Source: JBCBUE01 sp039818285 (GTDB lineage Bacteria > Planctomycetota > Phycisphaerae > Phycisphaerales > Phycisphaeraceae). Taken from it: a stretch of DNA of 64,000 nt. Position numbers and translations under genes: made by a program. Positions 42,521 to 52,448 of this stretch are shown in pieces; position 1 is the first letter of the stretch; each line of letters opens with the position of its first letter. The stretch spans positions 1-64,000 of the forward strand of contig JBCBUE010000006.1 in the NCBI GenBank assembly GCA_039818285.1, in the 5' to 3' direction. The notes below the pieces were generated by a model. The model worked only from the letters and a program-made list of their open reading frames with translations, made no database searches and had not been told where the DNA came from.

Positions 42521-43419
42521 CCCGCCGACTCATCCCCCTCGGTCTTGCAATCGCCTGCCTGCTCACCGCAACCGTCGCCTCCGCTCAGTCCGACCCCGCG
42601 GGCGACGCGGCGCGCGGCGTCGTCGATCTCGGCAACCCGCTGTCCGTCCTCCGCGCCGCCGGCGAGTCGATGCCCGGCGAGGCCGCCGACGGCTTCCGCT
42701 CCGCCGCCCCGGGCGAGTCGACCGAGCAGGGCCCGGTCAATCGAGGCCTGTCCGCGACGCTGTCGATCCTCTTCTTGCTGACGGTGCTGTCACTCGCGCC
42801 GGCGATCCTCATCATGTGCACCTGCTTCACGAGGATCGTCGTCGTCCTCGCGCTGCTCCGCCAGGCCATCGGCACCCAGTCCGTCCCTCCCTCGCAGGTC
42901 ATCATCGGCCTGTCGCTGTTCCTCACCCTGCTTGTCATGGCCCCGACCTTCGAGCAGGTCAACCGCGAGGCGATCACCCCGCTGCAGATGGGGGCGATCG
43001 ACGAGGTCGAGGCCTGGGAACGCGCCAAGGCCCCGATCCGACGGTTCATGTTCGACCAGATCCAGCACGCCGGGAACTGGGACGACGTCTACATGATCCT
43101 CCGCTACCGCGGCGTCGACACCACCGACCCGTCGTCGCTCACCGAGGCCGACGTCGACATGCTCACCCTGGTCCCGGCGTTCATCCTCAGCGAGCTGAAG
43201 GTGGCGTTCCTGCTGGGCTTCCGGCTGTACCTGCCGTTCCTCGTGATCGACATGGTCGTCTCCAGCGTGCTCATCTCGATGGGCATGCTGATGCTCCCGC
43301 CGATCCTCATCAGCCTGCCGTTCAAGCTGCTGATGTTCGTGCTCGTGGACGGCTGGCGGCTCGTGGTCGGCAGCCTGCTCAACGGCTTCGCCGTGCCCGG
43401 CACAACGATTCCCATTTGA
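42517..43419 (+). CDS. fliP: Flagellar type III export gate protein FliP
   Basis: 300 residues from ATG 42517; the frame is open further upstream inside fliO but only this start gives the cleavable signal peptide MTRRLIPLGLAIACLLTATVASAQ that FliP proteins carry. Hallmarks: LSLAPAILIMCTCFTRIVVVLALLRQAIGTQSVPPSQVIIGLSLFLTLLVMAP, ELKVAFLLGFRLYLPFLVIDMVVSSVLISMGMLMLPP and ISLPFKLLMFVLVDGWRLVVGSL. Five copies form the core of the gate. Confidence 0.97.
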   Translation: MTRRLIPLGLAIACLLTATVASAQSDPAGDAARGVVDLGNPLSVLRAAGESMPGEAADGFRSAAPGESTEQGPVNRGLSATLSILFLLTVLSLAPAILIMCTCFTRIVVVLALLRQAIGTQSVPPSQVIIGLSLFLTLLVMAPTFEQVNREAITPLQMGAIDEVEAWERAKAPIRRFMFDQIQHAGNWDDVYMILRYRGVDTTDPSSLTEADVDMLTLVPAFILSELKVAFLLGFRLYLPFLVIDMVVSSVLISMGMLMLPPILISLPFKLLMFVLVDGWRLVVGSLLNGFAVPGTTIPI

Positions 43420-43451
43420 CGTGATGACTCCACTGCTCGATCGAGACCCAA

Positions 43452-43712
43452 GTGCCGCTTGACCAGACCGTCGACTTCGTCCGCGAAACGCTGCTGCTGA
43501 CGCTGTGGCTGTCGCTGCCGGTGCTCTCCGCGGCGCTGGTCATCGGCCTGGTGATCAGCCTGTTCCAAGCCGTCACGCAGATCCAGGAGCAGACGCTGAC
43601 GTTCGTGCCCAAGATCCTCGGCATGGGGGTCGTGGCGGCGCTGGTCATGCCGTGGATGGTCAAGAAGATCCTCGAGTTCGCGAAGGTCGCGTTCTCGGGG
43701 CTGGGCGCCTGA
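43452..43712 (+). CDS. fliQ: Flagellar type III export gate protein FliQ
   Basis: 86 residues from GTG 43452, two transmembrane helices: LLLTLWLSLPVLSAALVIGLVISLFQAVTQIQEQTLTFVPKI and GVVAALVMPWMVKKILEFA. The central QAVTQIQEQTLTFVPK is the family signature. Thirty-two bases after fliP. Confidence 0.96.
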   Translation: MPLDQTVDFVRETLLLTLWLSLPVLSAALVIGLVISLFQAVTQIQEQTLTFVPKILGMGVVAALVMPWMVKKILEFAKVAFSGLGA

Positions 43713-43730
43713 GCCCGACGTGGAGCCGCC

Positions 43731-44567
43731 GTGGTCGTCGATCTGAGCCCCATCCTGCACCACCTGCCCGGCTGGGTCGTCGTGCTGTTTCGCATCACGG
43801 GGATCTTCGTCTTCGCCCCGGTCTTCGGCTCCGAGACCGTCCCGCGGCAGGTGAAGGTGTACCTCGCGGTGGCGCTGGCGTTCTGCGTCTACCCCGCGCT
43901 CGCCGAGACGCCAGGCGCGACCGGCGCGGCCTTCGCGTCTATCAACGCCACCGGGTTCGAGCTGTGGCGGCTGCCGGCGCTGGCGGCCTCGGAGCTGCTC
44001 ATCGGCCTGGCCATCGGCTACCTCGCCAGCCTCCCGCTCATCGCCATGCAGGTCGGCGGGCGGCTGATCGATCAGCAGATGGGCCTGGGCATCGCCGGCG
44101 TCTATAACCCCGAACTCGACGAGCAGTCCGGCGTGATCGCCGAGGTGCTGTTCGTCTTCGCCACCATGGCGTTCGTGCTACTCGACGGGCACCGCGTCAT
44201 GCTCGCGACCCTCATCGGCAGCTTTGAGCGCGTCCCGCCGGCCGGCATCATCGACCCCGCCGCGCTCAAGGACCTCGTCGTCGGCATGCTCGGCACGACG
44301 TTCGAGCTCGCCGTCCGCGTCGCCGCGCCCGTCACCGCGCTGCTGCTTCTGCTCACCCTGGGCATGGGCTTCATCGCCCGCACCGTCCCGCAGTTCAACA
44401 TCCTGTCGGTCGGCTTTTCCATCCGCATCCTGACCACCATCGGGATGCTCGTCCCGGCCTTCGCCGTGATGGCCGCCGTGTACTTCGACGAGACGCTCCG
44501 GCTGCTCCGCGAGCTGGCCGCCGCCCTGGGCGGGCCGGGCGTCGCGACCTACCTGGGAGGCGGCTGA
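43731..44567 (+). CDS. fliR: Flagellar type III export gate protein FliR
   Basis: 278 residues from GTG 43731, with GGAG 6-9 bases before. Six hydrophobic segments; RITGIFVFAPVFGSETVPRQVKVYLAVALAF at the N-terminus and ELLIGLAIGYLASLPLIAMQVGGRLIDQQMGLGIAGVYNPELDEQSGVI are characteristic, and ARTVPQFNILSVGFSIRI matches the conserved C-terminal N-x-x-G-x-x-x-R-I area. Its stop overlaps the flhB start by one base. Confidence 0.96.
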   Translation: MVVDLSPILHHLPGWVVVLFRITGIFVFAPVFGSETVPRQVKVYLAVALAFCVYPALAETPGATGAAFASINATGFELWRLPALAASELLIGLAIGYLASLPLIAMQVGGRLIDQQMGLGIAGVYNPELDEQSGVIAEVLFVFATMAFVLLDGHRVMLATLIGSFERVPPAGIIDPAALKDLVVGMLGTTFELAVRVAAPVTALLLLLTLGMGFIARTVPQFNILSVGFSIRILTTIGMLVPAFAVMAAVYFDETLRLLRELAAALGGPGVATYLGGG

Positions 44568-45676
44568 TGCCCGAATCGAGCGCCGGCGAGAAGACCGAAG
44601 ACCCCACGACACGCAAGCTGCAGGATGCCCGGCAGGACGGCAACGTCGCCAAGAGCACCGACATGGCCGCCGCCGCCACCCTGCTGGCCGCCGTGGTGGC
44701 CTTGTTCTTCCTCGGCGAACGCCTCGTCATCGAGATCGCCGAGGCGACCCGCACCCTGCTGGCCGACGACTTCGCCGGCAACGCCACCCGCGTCGAAGAC
44801 CTCCGCGAGCTCGCCGCCTACTCGGGCTTGATGATGGTGCGCATCGTCGGCCCGCTCGCGCTGATCGTCTTCATCGTCGCCGTCATCGTCATGCTCGGCC
44901 AGGTCGGCTTCCTGCTGTCGACCAAGGCCATCACCCCCAAGCCCGGCCGGCTGAACCCGATTAAGGGGATCGCGAATCTATTCAACCTGCGGGCCGCGAT
45001 GCGCTTCGTCATGAGCGTCGGCAAGATCACGATCATCGCCGTCGTTGCCGGGATCGTCATCGTCCTCGACCTGCCGGAGATCATCCACGTCGTCGAGCTC
45101 GCCGCGTTGCAAGGGCTGGCGGTGACGGGGTCGATGCTGTTCTGGCTGGGGATCAAGCTCGCGGCCGTGCTGCTGATCCTCGCGATCCTCGACCTGGCCT
45201 ATCAGCGCTACCAACGCTGGGAAGACCTCAAGATGACCAAGCAGGACGTCAAGGACGAGATGAAGCGCATGGAGGGCGATCCGATGGTCCGGCAGCGCCG
45301 GGCGCGGGTGGCCAGACAGCTGGCGATGCAACGCCTCTCGGCCGCGGTGCCGACCGCCGACGTCGTCGTCACCAACCCCACGCACTACGCCGTCGCGCTC
45401 AAGTACGACGGCGGAAAGATGGGGGCGCCGAAGGTCGTGGCCAAGGGCGTCGACCTGCTGGCCGTGCGAATCCGTCAGCTGGCGGCGCAGCACGGCATCG
45501 CGATCGTCGAGCGCCCGCCCCTCGCGCGGGCCCTGTACGCCGCCGTCGAGATCGGCCACGAGGTCCCCGGCGAGCACTACACCGCCGTCGCCGAGGTGCT
45601 GGCCTACGTCTACCGCCTCAACGGCCAGACACGCCAGCGCCGCGAGCAAGCCCGAGCCGAGGCTGGCGCTGCCTAA
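44567..45676 (+). CDS. flhB: Flagellar type III export switch protein FlhB
   Basis: 369 residues. Four-helix membrane domain (opening EKTEDPTTRKLQDARQDGNVAKSTD, the standard FlhB start) and a cytoplasmic domain with the self-cleaving NPTH motif in DVVVTNPTHYAVALKYDGGKMGAPKVVAKGVDLLAVRIRQLA. Cleavage between Asn and Pro, triggered via FliK, switches export from hook to filament proteins. The motif is intact. Confidence 0.97.
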   Translation: MPESSAGEKTEDPTTRKLQDARQDGNVAKSTDMAAAATLLAAVVALFFLGERLVIEIAEATRTLLADDFAGNATRVEDLRELAAYSGLMMVRIVGPLALIVFIVAVIVMLGQVGFLLSTKAITPKPGRLNPIKGIANLFNLRAAMRFVMSVGKITIIAVVAGIVIVLDLPEIIHVVELAALQGLAVTGSMLFWLGIKLAAVLLILAILDLAYQRYQRWEDLKMTKQDVKDEMKRMEGDPMVRQRRARVARQLAMQRLSAAVPTADVVVTNPTHYAVALKYDGGKMGAPKVVAKGVDLLAVRIRQLAAQHGIAIVERPPLARALYAAVEIGHEVPGEHYTAVAEVLAYVYRLNGQTRQRREQARAEAGAA

Positions 45677-45748
45677 CGCGACCAACGAACTAATCAACGC
45701 CGTCCCCTGGCGGCCACACATTGCATGGTTTGACCCCGACGAACTAAC

Positions 45749-47953
<2,205 letters not shown>

Positions 47954-48013
47954 GGCGGGGTTGCCGGGCCGCGGCGAGACGGCCGATCGTGTTCGCGTAA
48001 TGGAGTACGCGGG

Positions 48014-49339
48014 TTGAAGATCAAGACGTTTACGGCTGGCAGTTACGACGCGGCGCTCGACCAGGTGCGCGACCACTTCGGCGCCGACGGCGTGGTGCTG
48101 CACACGCGGTCGTACAAGCGCGGCGGCCTGCTGGGCATCGGCGGGCGCACGGTGGTCGAGCTGACCGCGTCGGCGGGGCGTGAGTTGGGGCAGCGCAACC
48201 GCGCCCAGGCCCGAAGATCCCCCCGGGCCGAGGCGGCACGCGAGCTGGAAGAGCGGCGTGCTGCGCGGACCGAGGAGCGGCGCGAGGCGCTGGCCGGCGA
48301 CCTGATCAAGAAGACCTACGCCGCGGCCAAGCAAGAGCTGGCCACGCAAGGCGTCGTCGCCACCCCGCCGACCGACGCGGCAGGGCCCCCGGCCGCGACG
48401 GCGACGATCGTGCCCGCGCCCCCGGCCGACGATCGGCTTTGCGAGGAGGTGGCGGCCGTCAAGCGGATGGTGCGCGAGCTGATGCACCGGCCGGCGGGCG
48501 GCGATGTTGCCACGGCCGACCCGGTCGAGGCCTCGACGCTGCCCGAAGCGCTGGCCGAGCCCTACCTGGCGATGCTGGAGGCCGAGCTGAGCAGAGAGAT
48601 CGCCGACGCGGTGCTGGCCGAAGTCCGGGATCAGTTAGGTGAGTCGGGAGCCGAGGACGCCGAACGTGGCCGCGAGGCGATGGCGGCCGCGCTGTCACGC
48701 TACCTGCCCGAGCAGGCCGACCAGCGAAAGTGGCCGACCGACGGCCGGCCGCTGACCATCGCGCTGGTCGGCTCCACGGGCGTGGGCAAGACCACCACCG
48801 TCGCGAAGCTGGCGGCGGGGTTCAAGCTCAACGACGGCAAGCGGGTCGGGCTCGTGACGATCGACACGTACCGCATCGCGGCCGTCGAGCAGTTGCGGAC
48901 CTACGCGGAGATCATCGACGTCCCGCTGGAGGTGGTGAAGACGCCGGCCGAGATGCGGGCGGCGATGGAGCGCTTACACGATTGCGACGTGGTGCTGATC
49001 GACACGGCCGGGCGTTGCCCCAAGGACGCCGACCGACTCGCGGCTCTGCGGGAAGTGCTGGAGCCGGCGCGGGCCGACGAGACGCATCTGGTATTATCCT
49101 CGGCTTCGGCTCAACGCACGATGCTCGACGCCATGGATCGCTTCGAGCGGCTGAGCTACGACCGTGTGCTGTTTACCAAGCTCGATGAGGCCGTCACCGT
49201 GGGCGTGATGTTCGATGCCATGAGACGCGTGAACCGAGGGATGAGCTACATCACGACCGGGCAGGAGGTGCCCCACCGGATCGAGCCCGCCACGCCGCGG
49301 CGGCTGGCGGAGCTGGCGTTGGGGGGTGAGCTTCGGTGA
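48014..49339 (+). CDS. flhF: Flagellar placement GTPase FlhF (SRP-type)
   Basis: 441 residues from TTG 48014, with GGAG 9-12 bases upstream. Opens MKIKTFTAGSYDAALDQVRDHFGADGVVLHTRSYKRGGLLG, the conserved B domain, then a variable linker and the NG GTPase domain with G1 GSTGVGKT (253-260), TIDTYRIAAVEQLRTYAEI, VLIDTAGRCPKD (G3) and TKLDEAV (G4). It marks the pole or site where the flagellum is built. Overlaps flhG by 4 bases. Confidence 0.96.
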   Translation: MKIKTFTAGSYDAALDQVRDHFGADGVVLHTRSYKRGGLLGIGGRTVVELTASAGRELGQRNRAQARRSPRAEAARELEERRAARTEERREALAGDLIKKTYAAAKQELATQGVVATPPTDAAGPPAATATIVPAPPADDRLCEEVAAVKRMVRELMHRPAGGDVATADPVEASTLPEALAEPYLAMLEAELSREIADAVLAEVRDQLGESGAEDAERGREAMAAALSRYLPEQADQRKWPTDGRPLTIALVGSTGVGKTTTVAKLAAGFKLNDGKRVGLVTIDTYRIAAVEQLRTYAEIIDVPLEVVKTPAEMRAAMERLHDCDVVLIDTAGRCPKDADRLAALREVLEPARADETHLVLSSASAQRTMLDAMDRFERLSYDRVLFTKLDEAVTVGVMFDAMRRVNRGMSYITTGQEVPHRIEPATPRRLAELALGGELR

Positions 49340-50313
49340 CGGTGGTGACGGATCAGGCGGAGGCGCTGCGCGCGATGGTGGACGCGTCGGAGCGCGCCGC
49401 CGCCCCCATGCCTCTGGGCGACCTGGCGGAGGTCGCGACCTCGCACGGCAACGGCGAGCCGGCCATCGAGACGCCCAAGCGGGCGTGGACGGTCGCGGTC
49501 TCCAGCGGCAAAGGGGGCGTGGGCAAGTCGACGGTGGCGGTGAACCTGGCGGTGTCCCTGGCGCAGCGCGGCCGGCGGGTCGTGTTGCTCGACGCCGACC
49601 TGGGCACGGCCAACGCCGACGTGCTGTGCGACCTGCCGCCGAGCCATGCGCTGGCGGACGTGATCGCCGGGCGGCGGACGATGGACAAGGCCTGCGTCCC
49701 GGCGCCGGGGGGGTTCTGGCTGGTCCCCGGGGCGAGCGGGCTGGCGTCGGTCGCTTCCTTAAATGACGAGCAGCAGAACCGGTTGATCGGGGCGATGGCC
49801 GCGCTGGAGGCGGCGTTCGACGTCGTGCTCATCGACACCGGGGCGGGCATCGGGACCGGGGTGCTCAGCTTCGCGGCCTCGGCGGACGACCTGCTGGTCG
49901 TGACCACGCCCGACCCGACCGCGATGACCGACGCGTACGCGCTGATCAAGACGCTCGCCCGCCGGGTCTCGACCCGCCGCGAGGTCATGCCGACCGTCCG
50001 GTTGGTGGTGAACCAGGTTCGCGAGACGAAAGAGGCCGCGGCGGTCGCTCAGCGGCTCACCCGAGTGAGCGAAGAGTTCCTGGGGATCACCGTCCGCTAC
50101 GCCGGCCATCTGGCGTGGGACATGCGCGTGATCGACGCGGTCCGCGCCCGTCGGCCGGTGACGCTGGCGTCGCCTTCGAGCGTGATGGTCAAGGGGTTGC
50201 GCGAGCTGGCCGAGCGGTTGGACCCGATGATGATGCCGGCCCAGCCCAATCGCGTCGGCTTGGTCGGCCGACTGGCTCGCTGGTGCGGCGTGGGTGGCGG
50301 CGCTCGTCGCTGA
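49336..50313 (+). CDS. flhG: Flagellar number regulator FlhG/FleN, MinD-like ATPase
   Basis: 325 residues from GTG 49336. The N-terminal TDQAEALRAMV matches the DQAxxLR motif through which FlhG activates FlhF. Deviant Walker A SSGKGGVGKST (57-67), VVLLDADLGTANADVLCDLPP, VVLIDTGAGIG and VTTPDPTAMTDAYALIKTL follow, all MinD/ParA features. In other bacteria FlhG limits flagellar number and restrains the FlrA/FleQ regulator; that partner is not in the window. Confidence 0.93.
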   Translation: MTVVTDQAEALRAMVDASERAAAPMPLGDLAEVATSHGNGEPAIETPKRAWTVAVSSGKGGVGKSTVAVNLAVSLAQRGRRVVLLDADLGTANADVLCDLPPSHALADVIAGRRTMDKACVPAPGGFWLVPGASGLASVASLNDEQQNRLIGAMAALEAAFDVVLIDTGAGIGTGVLSFAASADDLLVVTTPDPTAMTDAYALIKTLARRVSTRREVMPTVRLVVNQVRETKEAAAVAQRLTRVSEEFLGITVRYAGHLAWDMRVIDAVRARRPVTLASPSSVMVKGLRELAERLDPMMMPAQPNRVGLVGRLARWCGVGGGARR

Positions 50314-50359
50314 TGCGTTCGCGACAGGGCGTAGGTGAATCTTCGAGACGGTTAACGCA

Positions 50360-50389
50360 TTGACGACATTCGTCGTCGCTGTCCGATAA
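50360..50389 (+). promoter_or_regulatory. Promoter-like site after flhG, CCGATAA class
   Basis: TTGACG (50360-50365), 17 bases, CCGATAA (50383-50389). It has the best -35 of the six similar sites. The nearest downstream gene starts at 50567, 178 bases away, so the leader would be long. Confidence 0.5.
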
Positions 50390-50439
50390 AAGTGTTGAGC
50401 TTGCTGACCGACTCCGTTGTCTCTTTCGTTGTGGAGAAT

Positions 50440-50455
50440 TGGTTGATGCTTTGCA
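50440..50455 (+). promoter_or_regulatory. Possible sigma-54 promoter in the flhG-fliA gap
   Basis: TGGTTGATGCTTTGCA has TGG, then GG-to-GC spacing of exactly 10 bases (50441-50442 and 50453-50454) and a good -12 TTTGCA. The middle of the -24 element is poor (TT in place of CA). Confidence 0.4.
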
Positions 50456-50472
50456 AACTTCCGACCCGCCGC

Positions 50473-50500
50473 TTGGCGGCGGCGGAATCCGTGGTATAAC
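50473..50500 (+). promoter_or_regulatory. Possible sigma-70-type promoter before the small membrane protein gene
   Basis: TTGGCG (50473-50478), 16 bases, TATAAC (50495-50500): 4/6 and 5/6 matches to the standard consensus. The gene starts 66 bases downstream. A GC stem (CCGCC/GGCGG, 50468-50481) overlaps the -35. Confidence 0.45.
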
Positions 50501-50566
50501 CCTACATCGCGTCAACGGAATGGCGCATCGCGTGCGAGTGAAGGAGTACTCGCTATCCCCTCTCGA

Positions 50567-50794
50567 GTGATCGCAGCGTGTTTCGGTCTGGTCGGCTTTG
50601 CCGCGAGCTGTGTGTTGAACACGGCCTCGGGCAACCCGGCGATGACCACGCTCTGGCGCTCCACGTTAGTGATGTTGATCTGCTGGCTGATCGGGCGATT
50701 GGCCGGCGCCGTGATGTACCGCGTGGTGCTCGACTTGATCGAGCGGCACGAAGCGGAAAACCCGATCCCCGACGAGAACGCGCCGGCGCCGTAA
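50567..50794 (+). CDS. Small membrane protein between flhG and fliA
   Basis: 75 residues from GTG 50567. Two hydrophobic segments, about residues 2-17 (IAACFGLVGFAASCVL) and 28-50 (LWRSTLVMLICWLIGRLAGAVMYRVV), then an acidic tail (LIERHEAENPIPDENAPAP). No family recognised. AAGGAG lies 20 bases upstream, too far for a normal ribosome-binding site, and no better start exists. Position in the flhF-flhG-orf-fliA run suggests a motility role, without direct evidence. Confidence 0.6.
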   Translation: MIAACFGLVGFAASCVLNTASGNPAMTTLWRSTLVMLICWLIGRLAGAVMYRVVLDLIERHEAENPIPDENAPAP

Positions 50795-50860
50795 CGCCCG
50801 GCGTGCGCGGACGGGTTGACAAGTGATGGGGGCCGATGGCCTCAGTCGGCACGAACGGTT

Positions 50861-50876
50861 CGGCACGCCCTTTGCC
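50861..50876 (+). promoter_or_regulatory. Sigma-54 promoter of fliA
   Basis: CGGCACGCCCTTTGCC: GGCACG at -24 and TTTGC at -12, with GG (50862-50863) and GC (50874-50875) exactly 10 bases apart. Only the first and last bases of the consensus TGGCACG-N4-TTGCW deviate. Predicted start about 50887; fliA begins at 50930. Confidence 0.7.
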
Positions 50877-50929
50877 AAGGGAAGCGTCGGGCCACGCAGG
50901 GAAGCAAGACAGACGTCAAGGAGACGACC

Positions 50930-51754
50930 ATGGCAAGAGTCGGACAGGCCAGGCGATTGGGCAGCGAGAAGTCGAACGCGACCGACGATCAGGTCCGCGA
51001 GTGGTGGGAGGCCTTCCGGGTCGAGCCGACCGAGGACCTCCGCAACAAGCTCATGGAGCACTTCCTGCCGCTGGTGAAGTACAACGCCGAGCGCGTCCAC
51101 GCCAAGCTGCCCGACGAGGTCGACGTCGAGGACCTCATGTCCGCCGGCCTCTTCGGCCTGATGGACGCCATCGACGCCTTCGACCTCGATCGCGGCGTCA
51201 AGTTCGAGACCTTCAGCGCCCAGCGCATCCGCGGCGCCATCCTCGACGAGCTCCGCTCGATGGACTGGGTCCCCCGCCTGGTCCGCTCCCGCACCAGCCA
51301 GGTCGATACCGCCCGCCGCAAGCTCGAGATGCAGCACGGCCGCACGCCCACCGACGACGAAGTCGCCAAGAAGCTCGGCGTCAACCAGGAGGAGTACACC
51401 AAGATCCGCCGCGACGCCGGCGCCAAGCAGACCGTCTCGCTCAACCGCAAGTGGTTCGAGACGGACTCCTCCAAAGACGTCCGCGAGATCGACGTCCTCT
51501 CCGACCCCAAGCAGGTCAACCCCCTCACCCACGTCCAAAAGCGCGACCTCAAGGGCATGATCACCAAGGGCCTCAGCCGGGCCGAGCGACTGATCGTCAT
51601 CCTCTACTATTACGAGGAGATGACGATGAAGGAGATCGGCACCACGCTCGACCTCTCCGAGTCGCGCGTCAGCCAGATGCACTCCTCGATCCTCGCCCGC
51701 CTCAAGGCCCAGCTGCAGCATAAGACGACGGAGCTGCAGAGCGAGGCGGTCTGA
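50930..51754 (+). CDS. fliA: Flagellar sigma factor FliA (sigma-28)
   Basis: 274 residues from ATG 50930, with AAGGAG 6 bases upstream; the longer frame from 50816 crosses the promoter. Region 2 (LMEHFLPLVKYNAERVHAKLPDEVDVEDLMSAGLFGLMDAIDAFDLDRGVKFETFSAQRIRGAILDELRSMDWVPR), region 3 (RKLEMQHGRTPTDDEVAKKLGVNQEEY) and region 4 (LSRAERLIVILYYYEEMTMKEIGTTLDLSESRVSQMHSSILARLK) are complete. It directs late flagellar genes. Its control by a sigma-54 promoter fits the FlrC-like activator at the other end of the cluster. Confidence 0.95.
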   Translation: MARVGQARRLGSEKSNATDDQVREWWEAFRVEPTEDLRNKLMEHFLPLVKYNAERVHAKLPDEVDVEDLMSAGLFGLMDAIDAFDLDRGVKFETFSAQRIRGAILDELRSMDWVPRLVRSRTSQVDTARRKLEMQHGRTPTDDEVAKKLGVNQEEYTKIRRDAGAKQTVSLNRKWFETDSSKDVREIDVLSDPKQVNPLTHVQKRDLKGMITKGLSRAERLIVILYYYEEMTMKEIGTTLDLSESRVSQMHSSILARLKAQLQHKTTELQSEAV

Positions 51755-51757
51755 CCG

Positions 51758-51772
51758 CGACGCCTTGCGTCG
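51758..51772 (+). terminator. Small hairpin after fliA
   Basis: CGACGC, CTT, GCGTCG: perfect 6-base stem with a 3-base loop, 3 bases after the fliA stop and in the 50-base gap to a convergent gene. No U-run, so Rho-independent function is doubtful. Confidence 0.35.
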
Positions 51773-51804
51773 GTTCGCGTGGATTCTCGACGTAGCCCCG
51801 GCGC

Positions 51805-52281
51805 TTACTTCGTGATCGGCTTGGTCGACCCGAGCATCTTGGTCCCGTCGGGCTTCTCGATCTCAATCCACCACATCGCGTCCTCGGGCAGCGGGTCCGG
51901 AGCCATCGCCGTGACGTCGTAGTCATCGTGCGACGGGGCGTACACGCCCTGGCCGACCGACGAGAGGGTGTGGTCAATGCCGCTGATCCACGCACGGACG
52001 ATGGTCGCGCCGTCGTCCGAGTAAGGCAGCTTGACGACGAGGTGACCTTCCGCGCCCGCCTTGAGCGGGCCGTGCCCCTGGGCAAGCTCGACGGTCATGT
52101 CGCCGAGGGTCGCCGCGGGCAGCGCCACTTCTTCGCCGTGATCGTGTCCGTGTTCGTGGCTGTGATCATGGTCGTGATCGTCGTGCGCGTGGCCGTCGCT
52201 GGCGGACTCCGAGCAACCGGCGATCAGGAGGGTCAAGATCGCGAACGAGGCGAACACGGCGAGCGTTCTGTTGAGAATCAT
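51805..52281 (-). CDS. His-rich lipoprotein, probable metal binding
   Basis: 158 residues from ATG 52281 (MILNRTLAVFASF); the longer frame to 52311 lacks a signal-like start. Signal peptide with lipobox LLIAGC, so C23 is the lipidated residue. The mature N-terminus has nine histidines in 18 residues (31-48), alternating with Asp and Glu, which would bind Zn, Ni or Cu. The rest (LGDMTVELAQGHGPLKAGAEGHLVVKLPYSDDGATIVRAWISG) has a beta-sandwich look resembling FixH/YtkA-like domains. No metal transporter is adjacent. Divergent from argS and convergent with fliA. Confidence 0.8.
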   Translation of the reverse strand: MILNRTLAVFASFAILTLLIAGCSESASDGHAHDDHDHDHSHEHGHDHGEEVALPAATLGDMTVELAQGHGPLKAGAEGHLVVKLPYSDDGATIVRAWISGIDHTLSSVGQGVYAPSHDDYDVTAMAPDPLPEDAMWWIEIEKPDGTKMLGSTKPITK

Positions 52282-52448
52282 CGTGAAGGAGTCTCCGGAG
52301 AAAGAGGTCACTGTGGCCCTAGCCCGGCAGGCCCACGTCGGCCGGCCCCCACTGGCCGCCTCGGAGACTAGCCGGGCGGTGGCTGGCGTGCACGAGGGCG
52401 GGGCTTTTTCGTCGCTACGATGCCGCGTTCCTCAGGAGTGACGCATCG

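Noticed and set aside
45714..45735. TGGC...TTGCA before flhA as a sigma-54 promoter
   Set aside because: The GG and GC are 12 (or, in the other register, 9) bases apart instead of the invariant 10.
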